A stretch of DNA of 44,385 nt from Actinoplanes oryzae (GCF_030757795.1 NZ_JAUQWH010000066.1:1-44385); one strand, 5' to 3'. Counted from the stretch's first letter, positions 16,175-24,022 are shown. Made by a program: numbers and translations. The notes: generated by a model not told the origin, from the letters alone.

Positions 16175-16933
16175 ATGACGAAGGTACTGGTGACGGGGTC
16201 GGCGGACGGGATCGGGCGGGAGACGGCTCGGCAGTTGGTGGCGGGCGGGCATGAGGTGACGCTGCACGCTCGCAATGACGTACGGGCGGAAGCTGCTCTG
16301 CACGCGGTGCCCGGCGCGGCCGGCGTGGTCGTCGGGGATCTCGCGTCGATCGAGGAGACGCGGAAGCTGGCGGCATCGGGGACCCGGTACGACGCCGTTG
16401 TCCACAATGCCGGGGTGGCGGTCGACGGGCCACGGGTGGAGACGGCCGACGGGCTGGAGCTGACGTTTCAGGTGAACGTGCTGGCGGCGTACCTGATCAG
16501 TGCTCTGCTGCCGCGGCCCGGGCGGTTCGTCTTCGTGACCTCGGGGATGGCCGACGGCGGGCGCATCGAGCTGGACGATCTGCAGCGGACGCGGCGGCGG
16601 TGGAACGGTACCAGTGCGTACTGCGACTCGAAGCTGGCCGGCCTCGCGCTCGCGTACGCGTTCGCCCGGCGGTGGCCCGATGTGATCAGCACGGCCGTGT
16701 GTCCCGGGTGGGTGCGGTCGCGGATGGGCGGTCCGTCGGCGCCCACCGACATCGCGACGGGGGCGGCTACGCAGGCGTGGCTCGCCGTGTCGGACGATGC
16801 GGCGGCGCTGCGCAGCGGGGGCTACTGGCGGCACATGCGGCCGTTGCCGGCGTTGCGGGGTGCCGGCGATCCGGCCGTCCAGGATGGTCTGCTGGCCGCC
16901 TGTGCGGGTTTGACGGGCACCGACTTGACGTAG
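16175..16933 (+). CDS. Short-chain dehydrogenase/reductase
   Basis: 252 aa classical SDR-like oxidoreductase. Cofactor loop TGSADGIG (residues 7-14, TGxxxGxG), a basic residue after the second strand (HARND) suggesting NADP, NAG motif in VHNAGVAVDG, active-site Ser in FVTSGMADGG, and YCDSKLAGLALAYAF containing YxxxK. The C-terminal half (RSGGYWRHMRPLPALRGAGDPA) resembles SDRs of the retinol dehydrogenase/WW-domain oxidoreductase type. ATG 16175 begins at the Rossmann strand. Its last codons and stop (GACTTGACGTAG) coincide with the distal regulatory box of the next operon. Confidence 0.9.
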   Translation: MTKVLVTGSADGIGRETARQLVAGGHEVTLHARNDVRAEAALHAVPGAAGVVVGDLASIEETRKLAASGTRYDAVVHNAGVAVDGPRVETADGLELTFQVNVLAAYLISALLPRPGRFVFVTSGMADGGRIELDDLQRTRRRWNGTSAYCDSKLAGLALAYAFARRWPDVISTAVCPGWVRSRMGGPSAPTDIATGAATQAWLAVSDDAAALRSGGYWRHMRPLPALRGAGDPAVQDGLLAACAGLTGTDLT

Positions 16934-17009
16934 AGCGGACCCCGACTCCCGCGCACCGCGCCGGCGGTGTTTGCGCACGTTGACCCCCCTTCCGGCGCGC
17001 GGACAGACT
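16923..17009 (+). promoter_or_regulatory. Promoter region of the STAS/PP2C/GT4 operon
   Basis: Distal box ACTTGACGTAGAGCGG at 16923-16938 (TTGACG starts 16925) and a second TTGACC at 16980-16985, exactly 55 bp apart; then an 18-bp spacer and CAGACT (17004-17009) as a -10-like hexamer. The same layout precedes the operons starting at 28385 and 40760 on the minus strand. The STAS gene begins 53 bp after the -10. Confidence 0.55.
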
Positions 17010-17061
17010 GCTCGCACAGGTCGGAACGCCGGGTCGGACCCGGCCGCTGCGGGGAGTGGTC

Positions 17062-17496
17062 ATGACGAGCCTTTCGTACGGTGCGCCGGGCGTCGCCGCG
17101 GCGGCGCGTGAGGTGCGGATCGACAAGCGGATGGACGGCACGGTCACCGTGCTGAGCCTGCGCGGCGACCTGGACGCCCGGACGTCGCCGCGGGCGCAGG
17201 CCGACCTGTCCGGGTTGATCCCCGGCGGGACGCCGGTGCTGCTGGACCTGGCCGGCGTCGGCTATGTGTCCAGCGCCGGGCTGCGCACGATGCTCATGGT
17301 GTATCGCCGGGCGCAAAGCACCGGCGCCGCGATCGCGCTCGCCGGGGTGTCCGAGTCGCTGTGCACGATCCTCTCCGCCACCGGGTTCCTGCGGTTTTTC
17401 CGGGTGGCGGAGTCGGTTCCGGAAGCCATCGGGGTCCTCCGGGCCCCGGAGTCGCCGGCGCCCGCCGGTGACCGTGAGAAGGGAACGGGGAAATGA
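17062..17496 (+). CDS. STAS-domain anti-sigma factor antagonist (A-type)
   Basis: 144 aa. Single STAS domain: VTVLSLRGDLDART, PVLLDLAGVGYVSSAGLRTM, and LSATGFLRFF. The phosphoacceptor loop is VSSAG. GGGGAG precedes ATG 17062. The sequence is clearly paralogous to the STAS protein at 26155-26514: both share GLRTML.xYRxAQ and LSATGFLRFF. First gene of an operon with a second STAS gene (4-bp overlap), a kinase, a PP2C phosphatase and a glycosyltransferase, the components of a partner switch. No sigma factor gene is nearby, so the output may not be a sigma factor. Confidence 0.93.
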   Translation: MTSLSYGAPGVAAAAREVRIDKRMDGTVTVLSLRGDLDARTSPRAQADLSGLIPGGTPVLLDLAGVGYVSSAGLRTMLMVYRRAQSTGAAIALAGVSESLCTILSATGFLRFFRVAESVPEAIGVLRAPESPAPAGDREKGTGK

Positions 17497-17813
17497 CACT
17501 GCAGACCACCTCCAGCACCAGGGCGGACGCCGTCGTGATCACGCTGGTCGGCGATCTCGACGCGACCGGGGCGCCGGCGTTGCAGGCCGACGTCGACACC
17601 GCGCTCGCGGCCGGGGCCAAGCGGCTCGTGCTCGACCTGCGCGCGCTGGGCTACCTGTCGTCGGCGGGCCTGCGGCAGCTGGTGTACGCCCAGCAGAAGA
17701 TGGCCGACGACGTGCAGATCGTGCTCGTGGGCGCCAACCCGCGCGTCGAGCAGACGATCCGGCTGGTCGGCTTCGACCAGAGCGTCACGCTGACCAACCG
17801 GCTCCCGGAGTAA
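17493..17813 (+). CDS. STAS-domain anti-sigma factor antagonist (B-type)
   Basis: 106 aa, a minimal STAS protein: VVITLVGDLDATGAPALQ, RLVLDLRALGYLSSAGLRQL, then VLVGANPRVEQTIRLVGF. The phosphoacceptor loop is LSSAG. Its closest relative in the window is the STAS protein at 23692-24012, with shared YLSSxGLRxL, LVGAN and (R)MVGF/RLVGF patterns. ATG start overlaps the previous stop (ATGA), and the kinase gene starts 4 bp after its stop, so stoichiometric co-production with both is expected. Confidence 0.93.
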   Translation: MTLQTTSSTRADAVVITLVGDLDATGAPALQADVDTALAAGAKRLVLDLRALGYLSSAGLRQLVYAQQKMADDVQIVLVGANPRVEQTIRLVGFDQSVTLTNRLPE

Positions 17814-17817
17814 CGAC

Positions 17818-18291
17818 GTGCGCAGCCTCACCGTGCCCGCCGTGACGGAGTCCCTCGACCCGGTCAACGCCCTGGTGGCGGACCTCGCGGAGGCGGCGGC
17901 CATGCCCCCGGAGTCGGCGTACCGGCTGCGGCTGGCGACCGAGGAGCTGTTCGTCAACATCGTCCGGCACGGGTACGAGCCCCGGCGCGAGCGGGGGCAG
18001 GTCGTCGTCGAGGGTGGCCTCGACGGCGACCGGGCCTGGATCCGGCTGACCGACACGGCACCCGCGTTCAACCCGTTCGGTGCGCCCGCGCCGGCCGGGC
18101 TGGACCGGCCGTTGCACGACCGCGAGCCGGGATCGCTCGGCTTGTATCTGACCAGGAACGCCGTGGACGCGGCGTCCTACGAGTACGTCGACGGCGCCAA
18201 CCGGACCACGGTCGTGATCCGGCGCGGGGCCGGAACCGGGGGCGGGCGTGAGTGCGATGACCGAGACGACACTGATAGTCAGCGGGGGTAG
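17818..18291 (+). CDS. RsbW/SpoIIAB-like serine kinase (anti-sigma factor type HATPase)
   Basis: 157 aa. GHKL ATPase of the HATPase_c_2 type: N box RLATEELFVNIVRHGY, G1-like segment LTDTAPAFNPFG, and GSLGLYLTRNAVD for the ATP lid/G2 region. Expected to phosphorylate STAS antagonists on Ser and release or bind a partner. The G1 box reads D-T-A-P where relatives usually have D-x-G-P, a possible weakening of ATP binding. GTG start 4 bp after the STAS stop; its 3' end overlaps the phosphatase gene by 44 bp if that starts at 18248. The acidic C-terminal tail (ECDDRDDTDSQRG) comes from that overlap. Confidence 0.88.
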   Translation: MRSLTVPAVTESLDPVNALVADLAEAAAMPPESAYRLRLATEELFVNIVRHGYEPRRERGQVVVEGGLDGDRAWIRLTDTAPAFNPFGAPAPAGLDRPLHDREPGSLGLYLTRNAVDAASYEYVDGANRTTVVIRRGAGTGGGRECDDRDDTDSQRG

Positions 18292-19429
18292 CACCTCGGC
18301 CACGGACCTGTGGCAGGTGCTGAGCGACGACGGGATCACTGCCGCCGTCCGTACTCCGCAGTCGGCCCTCACCGAATGGTGGGCGCCGGACCGCACGCCC
18401 GACCTGCTGCTGGTCGACGCCTCGGCGGACGCACCGGTCGACGTCGCCACGATCCGGAGCCTGGTGGACCGGATCGTGGCGGCGGCCGGCCACCCGCCCG
18501 CCGTGGTGTCCTTCGCCGACGCCGACAACGAACAGCTCGAACTGCACGTCCGGGACGGCGGCGAGTTCCTGCTCGCCCCGTTCGCCCCGCACCTGGTCCG
18601 GCAGCGGCTGGCGGTGACCCGGCACGCCCGCGAGCTGGGCGTGGCGATGAGCGGCCTGCAGCACCGCGACATGGAACGCGACCTGCGGATCGGCCGGGAG
18701 ATCCAGCTCGGCTTCCTGCCGCAGACGCTGCCGGTCATCGCCGGCTGGGACATCGCGGCCTGGTTCCAGCCGGCCCGCGAGGTCAGCGGCGACTTCTACG
18801 ACGCGTACGACGTCATCAACGGAAGTTGTCTCGCCTTCGCCATCGCCGACGTGTGCGACAAGGGCATCGGCGCCGCCTTGTTCATGGCGCTGATCCGGAG
18901 TCTGCTGCGCCAGGCGGCCGCGGCGGCGCAACCGTCCGACGAGCCGAGCGCGGGGCTGGCGCTGCACGCCGTGCGTACGGTCAATGACTATCTGACCGCC
19001 AACCACCTGCACCAGGCGTACTTCGCGACCTTGTTCTTCGGGGTCGTCGACCCGCGCACCGGCGAGCTCGTCTACATCAACTGCGGCCACAACCCGCCGC
19101 TGATCCGGCGCGCCGGCGGCACCCTGCAGTCCCTGGAGCCGACGGGACCCGCGGTCGGCCTCATCCCGGACGCCGGCTTCGACCTCGGCCGCACCGGCCT
19201 CGGCCCCGGCGACCTGCTGTTCCTCTACACCGACGGCGTCCCCGAGGCGAAGAGCACCCGCGGCGACTTCTTCGGCGACGACCGTACGCGGGCCCTGCTC
19301 GCCGCCGGAGGCACCGCCGACGAGATCGTGCAGCGCTTCGCCACCGGCATCCGCACCCACTCGGGCGCCGCCAGCCAGCACGACGACGTGACCATGCTGG
19401 CGCTGCGGCGCCGGGCCCTCGAGGAGTGA
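18248..19429 (+). CDS. PP2C/SpoIIE-family serine phosphatase with N-terminal pseudo-receiver
   Basis: 393 aa. Residues 1 to about 125 have receiver-like alternation (TLIVSGG, PDLLLVDAS, PPAVVSFAD, GEFLLAPFAP) but lack the N-terminal acidic pair, so a pseudo-receiver. A short coiled linker with DMERDLRIGREIQLGFLPQ leads to the PP2C domain: metal-binding Asp in VSGDFYD, IADVCDKGIGAALFMAL, LYTDGVPEA, and QHDDVTML at the C-terminus. Expected to dephosphorylate the STAS proteins, opposing the kinase gene it overlaps. ATG at 18257 is an alternative start. Same role as RsbU/RsbP and as cyanobacterial IcfG. Confidence 0.93.
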   Translation: MSAMTETTLIVSGGSTSATDLWQVLSDDGITAAVRTPQSALTEWWAPDRTPDLLLVDASADAPVDVATIRSLVDRIVAAAGHPPAVVSFADADNEQLELHVRDGGEFLLAPFAPHLVRQRLAVTRHARELGVAMSGLQHRDMERDLRIGREIQLGFLPQTLPVIAGWDIAAWFQPAREVSGDFYDAYDVINGSCLAFAIADVCDKGIGAALFMALIRSLLRQAAAAAQPSDEPSAGLALHAVRTVNDYLTANHLHQAYFATLFFGVVDPRTGELVYINCGHNPPLIRRAGGTLQSLEPTGPAVGLIPDAGFDLGRTGLGPGDLLFLYTDGVPEAKSTRGDFFGDDRTRALLAAGGTADEIVQRFATGIRTHSGAASQHDDVTMLALRRRALEE

Positions 19430-19431
19430 CC

Positions 19432-20625
19432 ATGCGCATCCTGATGCTGTCCTGGGAGTATCCGCCGCTGCTGGTGGGCGGTCTCGGCCGCCACGTCCAC
19501 GGCCTCACGACCGCCCTGCGCGCGGCGGGCCACTCCGTCACCGTGGTGACGCGCTCCTCGGCCTCCGCCGAGACCGATGTGGTGGGCGTGCCGGAGGACC
19601 CGCTGCTGCTCCCGGACGATCCCTTCGCGTCCGCCCTGGCCGTCAACCACGCGCTGTCCCGGGCCGCCGCCCGCCTGCCCGGACCCTTCGACGTGGTGCA
19701 CGCCCACGACTGGCTCGTCGCCCACAGCGCCGTAGCCGTCCGCGACCAGCTCGGCCTCCCGCTGGTCACCACGATCCACGCCACCGAGGCCGGCCGCCAT
19801 CAGGGCTGGCTGCCCACGGGTCTGAGCCGCGCGGTGCACTCGACGGAGAGCTGGCTCGCCAACAGCTCCGACCGCGTCGTCGTCTGCTCCCACTACATGC
19901 GCTGGGAGGTCAACCGCCTCCTCGGCATCCCCGCCGACCGCCTGCACGTCATCCCCAACGGCGCCGACCCCGTCACCCCGGCCTCCGCCCAGGTCAAGCG
20001 GGTCCGCCTGCGCTTCGGCGGCACCGGCCCGCTGCTCGGCTTCGCCGGCCGCCTCGTCTACGAGAAGGGCGTCCAGGACCTCATCGCCGCGCTCCCCGCC
20101 CTCCGCGACCGCCACCCGGGCCTGCGGCTCCTAGTCGCCGGCGACGGCCCGCACCGCCAGACCCTCACCGACCAGGCCGCCCAGCTGGGCGTCCGCGACG
20201 CGGTGTCCTTCGCCGGCTTCCTGGGCCCGGACCTGGCTGCCGCGATGGCCGCCTGCGACGTCCAGATCGTCCCCTCGAGGTACGAACCCTTCGGCATGGT
20301 GGCCATCGAAGCCGCGGCGGCGGGAACTCCCGTCGTGGCCGCCGCCACGGGCGGCCTCAAGGAAATCGTCGAGCCGGGCCGCACCGGCCTCACCTTCCCA
20401 CCCGGCGACCGGGCCGCCCTGGCCCGCGCGGTCACCCGCATGCTGGACGACAGGCCCGCCGCCGCCCGCATGGCCCGCACCCTCGCCCGCGACGTCGAGG
20501 ACCGCTACTCCTGGCCGGCCATCGCCGAGCGGACGGTCGAGCAGTACCGCACCGCGACCGGGGTCGCGCGTCCGCTCGCGCCCGACCTCATCGAGCTGCC
20601 GGCCGGCAACCTCCTCTTCAGCTGA
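19432..20625 (+). CDS. GT4 glycosyltransferase, glycogen-synthase-like
   Basis: 397 aa GT-B glycosyltransferase. N-terminal MRILMLSWEYPPLLVGGLGRH is the acceptor-domain signature of GT4/GT5 glycogen synthase-like enzymes (compare the usual KxGGL); VVHAHDWL follows. C-terminal nucleotide-sugar domain: GFAGRLVYEKGVQDLI, LLVAGDGPHR, and RYEPFGMVAIEAAAAGTPVV with the Ex7E pair. ATG 19432 has GAGGAG 5 bases upstream; a GTG at 19426 overlaps the phosphatase stop. Its place as last gene of the partner-switch operon, and the glgX operon nearby, suggest alpha-glucan or maltose-1-phosphate synthesis, but trehalose or other acceptors are possible. Confidence 0.9.
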   Translation: MRILMLSWEYPPLLVGGLGRHVHGLTTALRAAGHSVTVVTRSSASAETDVVGVPEDPLLLPDDPFASALAVNHALSRAAARLPGPFDVVHAHDWLVAHSAVAVRDQLGLPLVTTIHATEAGRHQGWLPTGLSRAVHSTESWLANSSDRVVVCSHYMRWEVNRLLGIPADRLHVIPNGADPVTPASAQVKRVRLRFGGTGPLLGFAGRLVYEKGVQDLIAALPALRDRHPGLRLLVAGDGPHRQTLTDQAAQLGVRDAVSFAGFLGPDLAAAMAACDVQIVPSRYEPFGMVAIEAAAAGTPVVAAATGGLKEIVEPGRTGLTFPPGDRAALARAVTRMLDDRPAAARMARTLARDVEDRYSWPAIAERTVEQYRTATGVARPLAPDLIELPAGNLLFS

Positions 20626-20650
20626 GCGTGCCTCGAACGGGGGCGCTCTC

Positions 20651-20679
20651 TTGTTCCCGATCGTCGGCTACGGGAGAAT
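20651..20679 (+). promoter_or_regulatory. Possible promoter of the leader peptide/kinase operon
   Basis: TTGTTC (20651-20656), 17-bp spacer, GAGAAT (20674-20679). Weak -35 but correctly placed 34 bp before the leader ATG, downstream of the GT4 stop. Confidence 0.3.
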
Positions 20680-20712
20680 TGCCGGCCCACGCGCTCGACG
20701 CCGGAGGGAATC

Positions 20713-20757
20713 ATGGCAGAGCTGCCGGGCTGCTGCATGCGAGGGCAGCGTGAGTGA
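20713..20757 (+). CDS. Possible 14-aa leader peptide with a Cys-Cys pair
   Basis: ATG 20713 follows an excellent ribosome site GGAGGG (20703-20708) and encodes MAELPGCCMRGQRE, stopping at 20757 inside the kinase coding start (GTG 20750), an 8-bp overlap. The strong site is 41 bases from the kinase start and cannot serve it; the kinase has its own GAGGG at 20741-20745. The adjacent TGC TGC codons recall the poly-cysteine upstream ORFs described in actinobacteria that respond to cysteine supply. Could be chance in a short leader. Confidence 0.4.
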   Translation: MAELPGCCMRGQRE

Positions 20758-21925
20758 CACCGCCGCCGCGCCATCCACTCGCTCGGCCCCGAGTCTGGAG
20801 CTGCTGGCCTCGACCACCTACAAGTTGATCCGGCCGTTCGAGGCGGTGGCGCTCCTGCTGCAGGCCACGAACCTCTTCGCGAGCGCGATCAACGACCGGT
20901 ACGCTCCCGGCGGCGTTCCGGTGGTCCTGGCGCTCGGCGTGGTGCACCTTGTCCTGGCCGGCGTGGTGCTCCGGCACCGGGGACCGCTGACCCGTGGCCG
21001 CGCCTGGGTGGCGGCGTGGATCGCGACGATCTTCGTGGTGCAGATCCTGCTCGCACACCTGCTGGCCCCGGGTGACTTCGCTGCCTACGGCGTCGGGGTG
21101 CCGATGGGGAATTACGCCTTGATCCCGCTGGCCGTGCTCGCGTTCTACCCCTGGAGCGGATTCCGTGACGCTCGTCGGCGCCGGTTGATCGAGGCCGGAC
21201 TGATCGTGGCCGTCGTCCTGCACCCGTTGCTGATCCTGGGGCTGATGCACCGATGGCAGCTGACCACCGCGCATCTGCGCAGCGTGGCGCTCTATGGAGG
21301 ATGGGCCCTGGTGTGGTTCCTGGTCGGCAAAGGAATGGCCCGGTTGTGCCGCATAGCCGTGCAGGTGGAGACCGACGCCTTGTCCGCCAGCTACGCGGCG
21401 GCCCTGGGGGACCTGCACACTCACGCCGAGCGGGCCGCGAGTCAGATCGCGGCGGGTCACGATGCCCGGACAGTGGCGCGCGATCTGCAGTCGGTCATCA
21501 CGGCCCGCCGCAGGCAACTGCTGCTGCAGGACGAATATGTCGGAGCGGCGGACCTGGTCAAGAATGCGATCCGGGCGCACGGCGACCGGCTCCGGTTGTT
21601 GTCCGCGCCCGCCCTCGGCGGCTTGACGATCCCTCGCCGGCATGCCGTCCTGCTCGACCAGGGACTCGCCGACCTGCTCAAGAACGTCGTCGTGCACGGC
21701 GGTGGATCGGTGGAGGTGGACTTCGTCGTGGCCGGCTCCATGATGACGTTGGAGGTGCGCGATCACGGTCCCGGCCTCGGGCCCGGCGTGTTCGCCACGG
21801 GCAGCAGCCTGCAGCGGCTCCGCCGGCGCCTGGCCGAAGCCGGCGGGGACCTTCAGCTCCTTCCCGCCCCGCCGGGGGGCGGCGCGGCCGTGCGCCTCGA
21901 GCTGCCCCTCCGGCCGCGGCGGTGA
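20750..21925 (+). CDS. Membrane sensor histidine kinase (DesK-like, divergent)
   Basis: 391 aa with about six transmembrane helices (residues roughly 25-200: VALLLQATNLFASAI, VVLALGVVHLVLAGVVL, WVAAWIATIFVVQILLAHLL, YALIPLAVLAFYPW, LIVAVVLHPLLILGLM, YGGWALVWFLVGKG). Cytoplasmic part: a dimerisation helix with AALGDLHTHAERAASQI, where a His could be the phosphoacceptor but the usual ELHD is absent, then an HATPase with N box GLADLLKNVVVHGG, G1 VRDHGPGLGPG, and a shortened lid. GTG 20750 chosen for its GAGGG site. Stop overlaps the regulator start (GTGA). The phosphoacceptor assignment is uncertain. Confidence 0.82.
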   Translation: MSDTAAAPSTRSAPSLELLASTTYKLIRPFEAVALLLQATNLFASAINDRYAPGGVPVVLALGVVHLVLAGVVLRHRGPLTRGRAWVAAWIATIFVVQILLAHLLAPGDFAAYGVGVPMGNYALIPLAVLAFYPWSGFRDARRRRLIEAGLIVAVVLHPLLILGLMHRWQLTTAHLRSVALYGGWALVWFLVGKGMARLCRIAVQVETDALSASYAAALGDLHTHAERAASQIAAGHDARTVARDLQSVITARRRQLLLQDEYVGAADLVKNAIRAHGDRLRLLSAPALGGLTIPRRHAVLLDQGLADLLKNVVVHGGGSVEVDFVVAGSMMTLEVRDHGPGLGPGVFATGSSLQRLRRRLAEAGGDLQLLPAPPGGGAAVRLELPLRPRR

Positions 21926-22674
21926 CTGTCGTGCGCATTCTGGTGGCCGAGGACATGGGCATAGCGGGCGCCATGGCTTACGCCGAGCTTGCACAGGCGG
22001 GACACGGCGACCCGGTGATCGTCACTGATCCGGACACGGCACTCGCCCGGCTCCGGGCAGAGCACTTCGACGCCGCCGTGGTGGACATGTTGTTCCAGGC
22101 GCACTCGGACGACTTCGAACGGCGGCGCCGGGACGGCAAGGTACGCCTGACCGACGCCAGGCTGCATCTCAGCGGGCTGGCACTGGTGCAGGCTGCGGCC
22201 GAGACGGGAACGCCCGCGGTGCTGTGGACCTCGGGCGAGACCAACCGGCGGTTGCACATGACCTTCGCGTTCGAGCGGCTGGGCTGCCACGGGATGTGCC
22301 CGAAGGAGACGGGCAGGCTCCGCGCTGCGGTGGCTGCTGTCGTGGCCGGTCGGGAGTGGATCGATCCGCTCCTGCGGACCCACCTTCCCCCGCGGTCCGC
22401 TCCGACGCTGCGTGACACGTTTTTCTCCTCTTCATCGCGGCGGGCGATGTGGCGGGCGATGGCCCTCGGGCTGCACGATCATTCCCGGATCGGGCAGGCT
22501 GTCGGCGTCAGCAGCGGCGCGGTGCGGCGCAGCGTGGAGGACATGCGCAGCAGACTGGTCACGTTCGACCCGGGCTGCTCCGGCGACGGGCCACCCACTG
22601 CTGAGCTCGTTCGATATGCGAGCCAGAACTGGGAGTTCTTCCTGGACGACACGATTCGGCAGATCTACCCATGA
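21922..22674 (+). CDS. Atypical response regulator with unusual output domain
   Basis: 250 aa. Receiver begins VRILVAEDMG (acidic pair ED) with phosphoacceptor Asp in AAVVDMLFQ and a conserved Lys in MCPKETGR. Between them is an extra charged segment (SDDFERRRRDGKVRLTDARLH) absent from ordinary receivers. The C-terminal domain contains a helix-turn-helix-like stretch, RIGQAVGVSSGAVRRSVEDMRSR, of LuxR/sigma-region-4 flavour, then an acidic aromatic tail ASQNWEFFLDDTIRQIYP. It does not match OmpR, NarL or AraC outputs. Coupled to the kinase by GTGA and to the next gene by ATGA. Confidence 0.8.
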   Translation: MTVVRILVAEDMGIAGAMAYAELAQAGHGDPVIVTDPDTALARLRAEHFDAAVVDMLFQAHSDDFERRRRDGKVRLTDARLHLSGLALVQAAAETGTPAVLWTSGETNRRLHMTFAFERLGCHGMCPKETGRLRAAVAAVVAGREWIDPLLRTHLPPRSAPTLRDTFFSSSSRRAMWRAMALGLHDHSRIGQAVGVSSGAVRRSVEDMRSRLVTFDPGCSGDGPPTAELVRYASQNWEFFLDDTIRQIYP

Positions 22675-23093
22675 CGGGGCGCAAGGTGTGGCGCGGGATC
22701 GAGCCGTGGGTTCCTCGAGTTGCCCTGCTCGTGCTCCCGGCGGTCTGGATCGCCCTCGCGGTCACGCTCCCCGTGTCCGCGGGTCGCAATCTGACCGTAG
22801 ACGTGGTCTGTTCCTCCGGGAACCCGGTCGTCGGGGTGTGGATCGAGTCCCGTTCCGGTGGCTCATCGTTCGCCCGTCGGGGTGACGAGCGAAGTGCGGC
22901 CTTCACCCGATACACGTTCCGGCAGGAGTTCTCCGCGCCCTATCAGGTCCGGGTCGGCTGTGGTGGTGACGCGAGGCAGTGGGGTCTCCCGGTCGAGTCG
23001 GCCGACAGCGACCGGGCCTATCGGCGCCTGCTCTGCGAGGACGCCGACCCCGTCTCGGCCCGCACCGTCGGTTGCCGTGACCAGCGGCTCTGA
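22671..23093 (+). CDS. Hypothetical single-pass membrane protein with Cys-containing exported domain
   Basis: 140 aa. One hydrophobic helix at about residues 15-36 (VPRVALLVLPAVWIALAVTLPV) followed by an outward domain of about 100 aa with four cysteines (VVCSS, VGCGG, LLCED, VGCRD), probably disulfide-bonded. I do not recognise the family. Its ATG overlaps the response regulator stop, so it is made together with the two-component system and may be a sensor accessory or a target at the cell surface. Confidence 0.75.
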   Translation: MTGRKVWRGIEPWVPRVALLVLPAVWIALAVTLPVSAGRNLTVDVVCSSGNPVVGVWIESRSGGSSFARRGDERSAAFTRYTFRQEFSAPYQVRVGCGGDARQWGLPVESADSDRAYRRLLCEDADPVSARTVGCRDQRL

Positions 23094-23198
23094 CCGGCCG
23101 CAAGCGACAATTGTCCGCTGTGCCGGTGCTCCCGGGCGACGAGAGTTCGACGTGCAGGGGTGCGCGACCGCGACCCCGCACTCGAAGGGAGTCGATCC

Positions 23199-23627
23199 AT
23201 GCACAAGGCAGCACGCCGCGCGATGAACGCGGCAGGCCAGGTGGCGCTCGTCACGACAGTCGTGGCGGCAGCCGCCGTCGGCGTGACGAGCCCGGCATTC
23301 GCCGGCACGGTCAGCGGGTGCGCTCAGGGCTGGTCCGAATACCCGGGAACCTGCATCTGGGTCGACACCGGTGAGAAGCGGGCCGCCGACCACACCCAGT
23401 GGGTGAGCCAGATCAAGGTCCAGAAGCCGCGGGAGGGTTCCTCCGGGTTCCTGGAGGGCTGGGCAGGCAACGGTCCCTCCGGCATCGCCTGGTACCAGTC
23501 CGGCAACGGCGAGACGGTGACCTGGTCGATCAACAAGTGGATCAAAACGGATTCCGGCATCTGCGGCGCGTACACCTGGCCGGGCTCATCCGACCGCTCG
23601 ATCGCCTGCATCACGATAAAGGCCTGA
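23199..23627 (+). CDS. Small secreted protein, unknown function
   Basis: 142 aa with a long signal peptide (MHKAARRAMNAAGQVALVTT, hydrophobic core AAAAVGVTS) and probable cleavage after AFA near residue 36. The mature part is about 105 aa, Trp/Gly/Ser-rich, with four cysteines (SGCAQ, GTCIW, GICGA, IACIT), suggesting two disulfides and a small beta-rich domain. No family recognised. GAAGGGAG precedes ATG 23199. It lies 105 bp after the membrane protein; it may share that operon or be the regulator target. A perfect terminator follows. Confidence 0.8.
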   Translation: MHKAARRAMNAAGQVALVTTVVAAAAVGVTSPAFAGTVSGCAQGWSEYPGTCIWVDTGEKRAADHTQWVSQIKVQKPREGSSGFLEGWAGNGPSGIAWYQSGNGETVTWSINKWIKTDSGICGAYTWPGSSDRSIACITIKA

Positions 23628-23646
23628 GACCCGCCCGGAACGCGGC

Positions 23647-23672
23647 GGCCCGGAACCGGGTGGTTCCGGGCC
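23647..23672. terminator. Bidirectional terminator between convergent genes
   Basis: Perfect 11-bp stem GGCCCGGAACC (23647-23657) / GGTTCCGGGCC (23662-23672) with GGGT loop, 19 bp after the secreted protein gene and 19 bp before the end of the minus-strand STAS gene. Confidence 0.88.
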
Positions 23673-23691
23673 GTTCGTCGTGCTGCTGTGG

Positions 23692-24012
23692 TCAGTCGGG
23701 GAGGTGGTCGGCGATCTCGATGCTGTAGTGGAAGCCGACCATGCGCAGGGTGCGCTGGATCACGTCGTTGGCTCCGACCAGGGTGATGGGGACCGAGGAC
23801 GGCATCTTGAGCCGGGCGTACGCGAGCATCCGCAGCCCGCCCGACGACAGATAGTCCACGCCGCTCATGTCGAGGACCAGGCGGTCGACCGCGACGTCGC
23901 TGGCGCGTTCGACCTCGGAGCGGAAGGTGGGGCCGCTGAGGGTGTCGAAGACGCCGGCCAGGGTGATGACGGCCATGGTTCCCTTGCGCCACAGGCTGGC
24001 GGTGAATGGCAC
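23692..24012 (-). CDS. STAS-domain protein (B-type), last gene of the glgX operon
   Basis: 106 aa, a minimal STAS protein: MAVITLAGVFDTLSG, RLVLDMSGVDYLSSGGLRML, TLVGANDVIQRTLRMVGF. Phosphoacceptor loop LSSGG retains both serines. Strongly similar to the B-type STAS at 17493-17813, including length. Starts 10 bp after the glgX stop, so co-transcribed. In the cyanobacterial icfG cluster the second STAS substrate (Slr1859 as I recall) occupies the same place next to isoamylase. Likely a phosphorylation substrate of the kinase at 17818 and the phosphatase at 18248. Confidence 0.92.
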   Translation of the reverse strand: MPFTASLWRKGTMAVITLAGVFDTLSGPTFRSEVERASDVAVDRLVLDMSGVDYLSSGGLRMLAYARLKMPSSVPITLVGANDVIQRTLRMVGFHYSIEIADHLPD

Positions 24013-24022
24013 CCCGGGCCCC

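Noticed and set aside
15883..16407. Minus-strand frames across the gap before the SDR gene
   Set aside because: Arg/Pro-rich translation typical of antisense high-GC frames; overlaps the SDR gene and has no family features. A decayed gene cannot be excluded.
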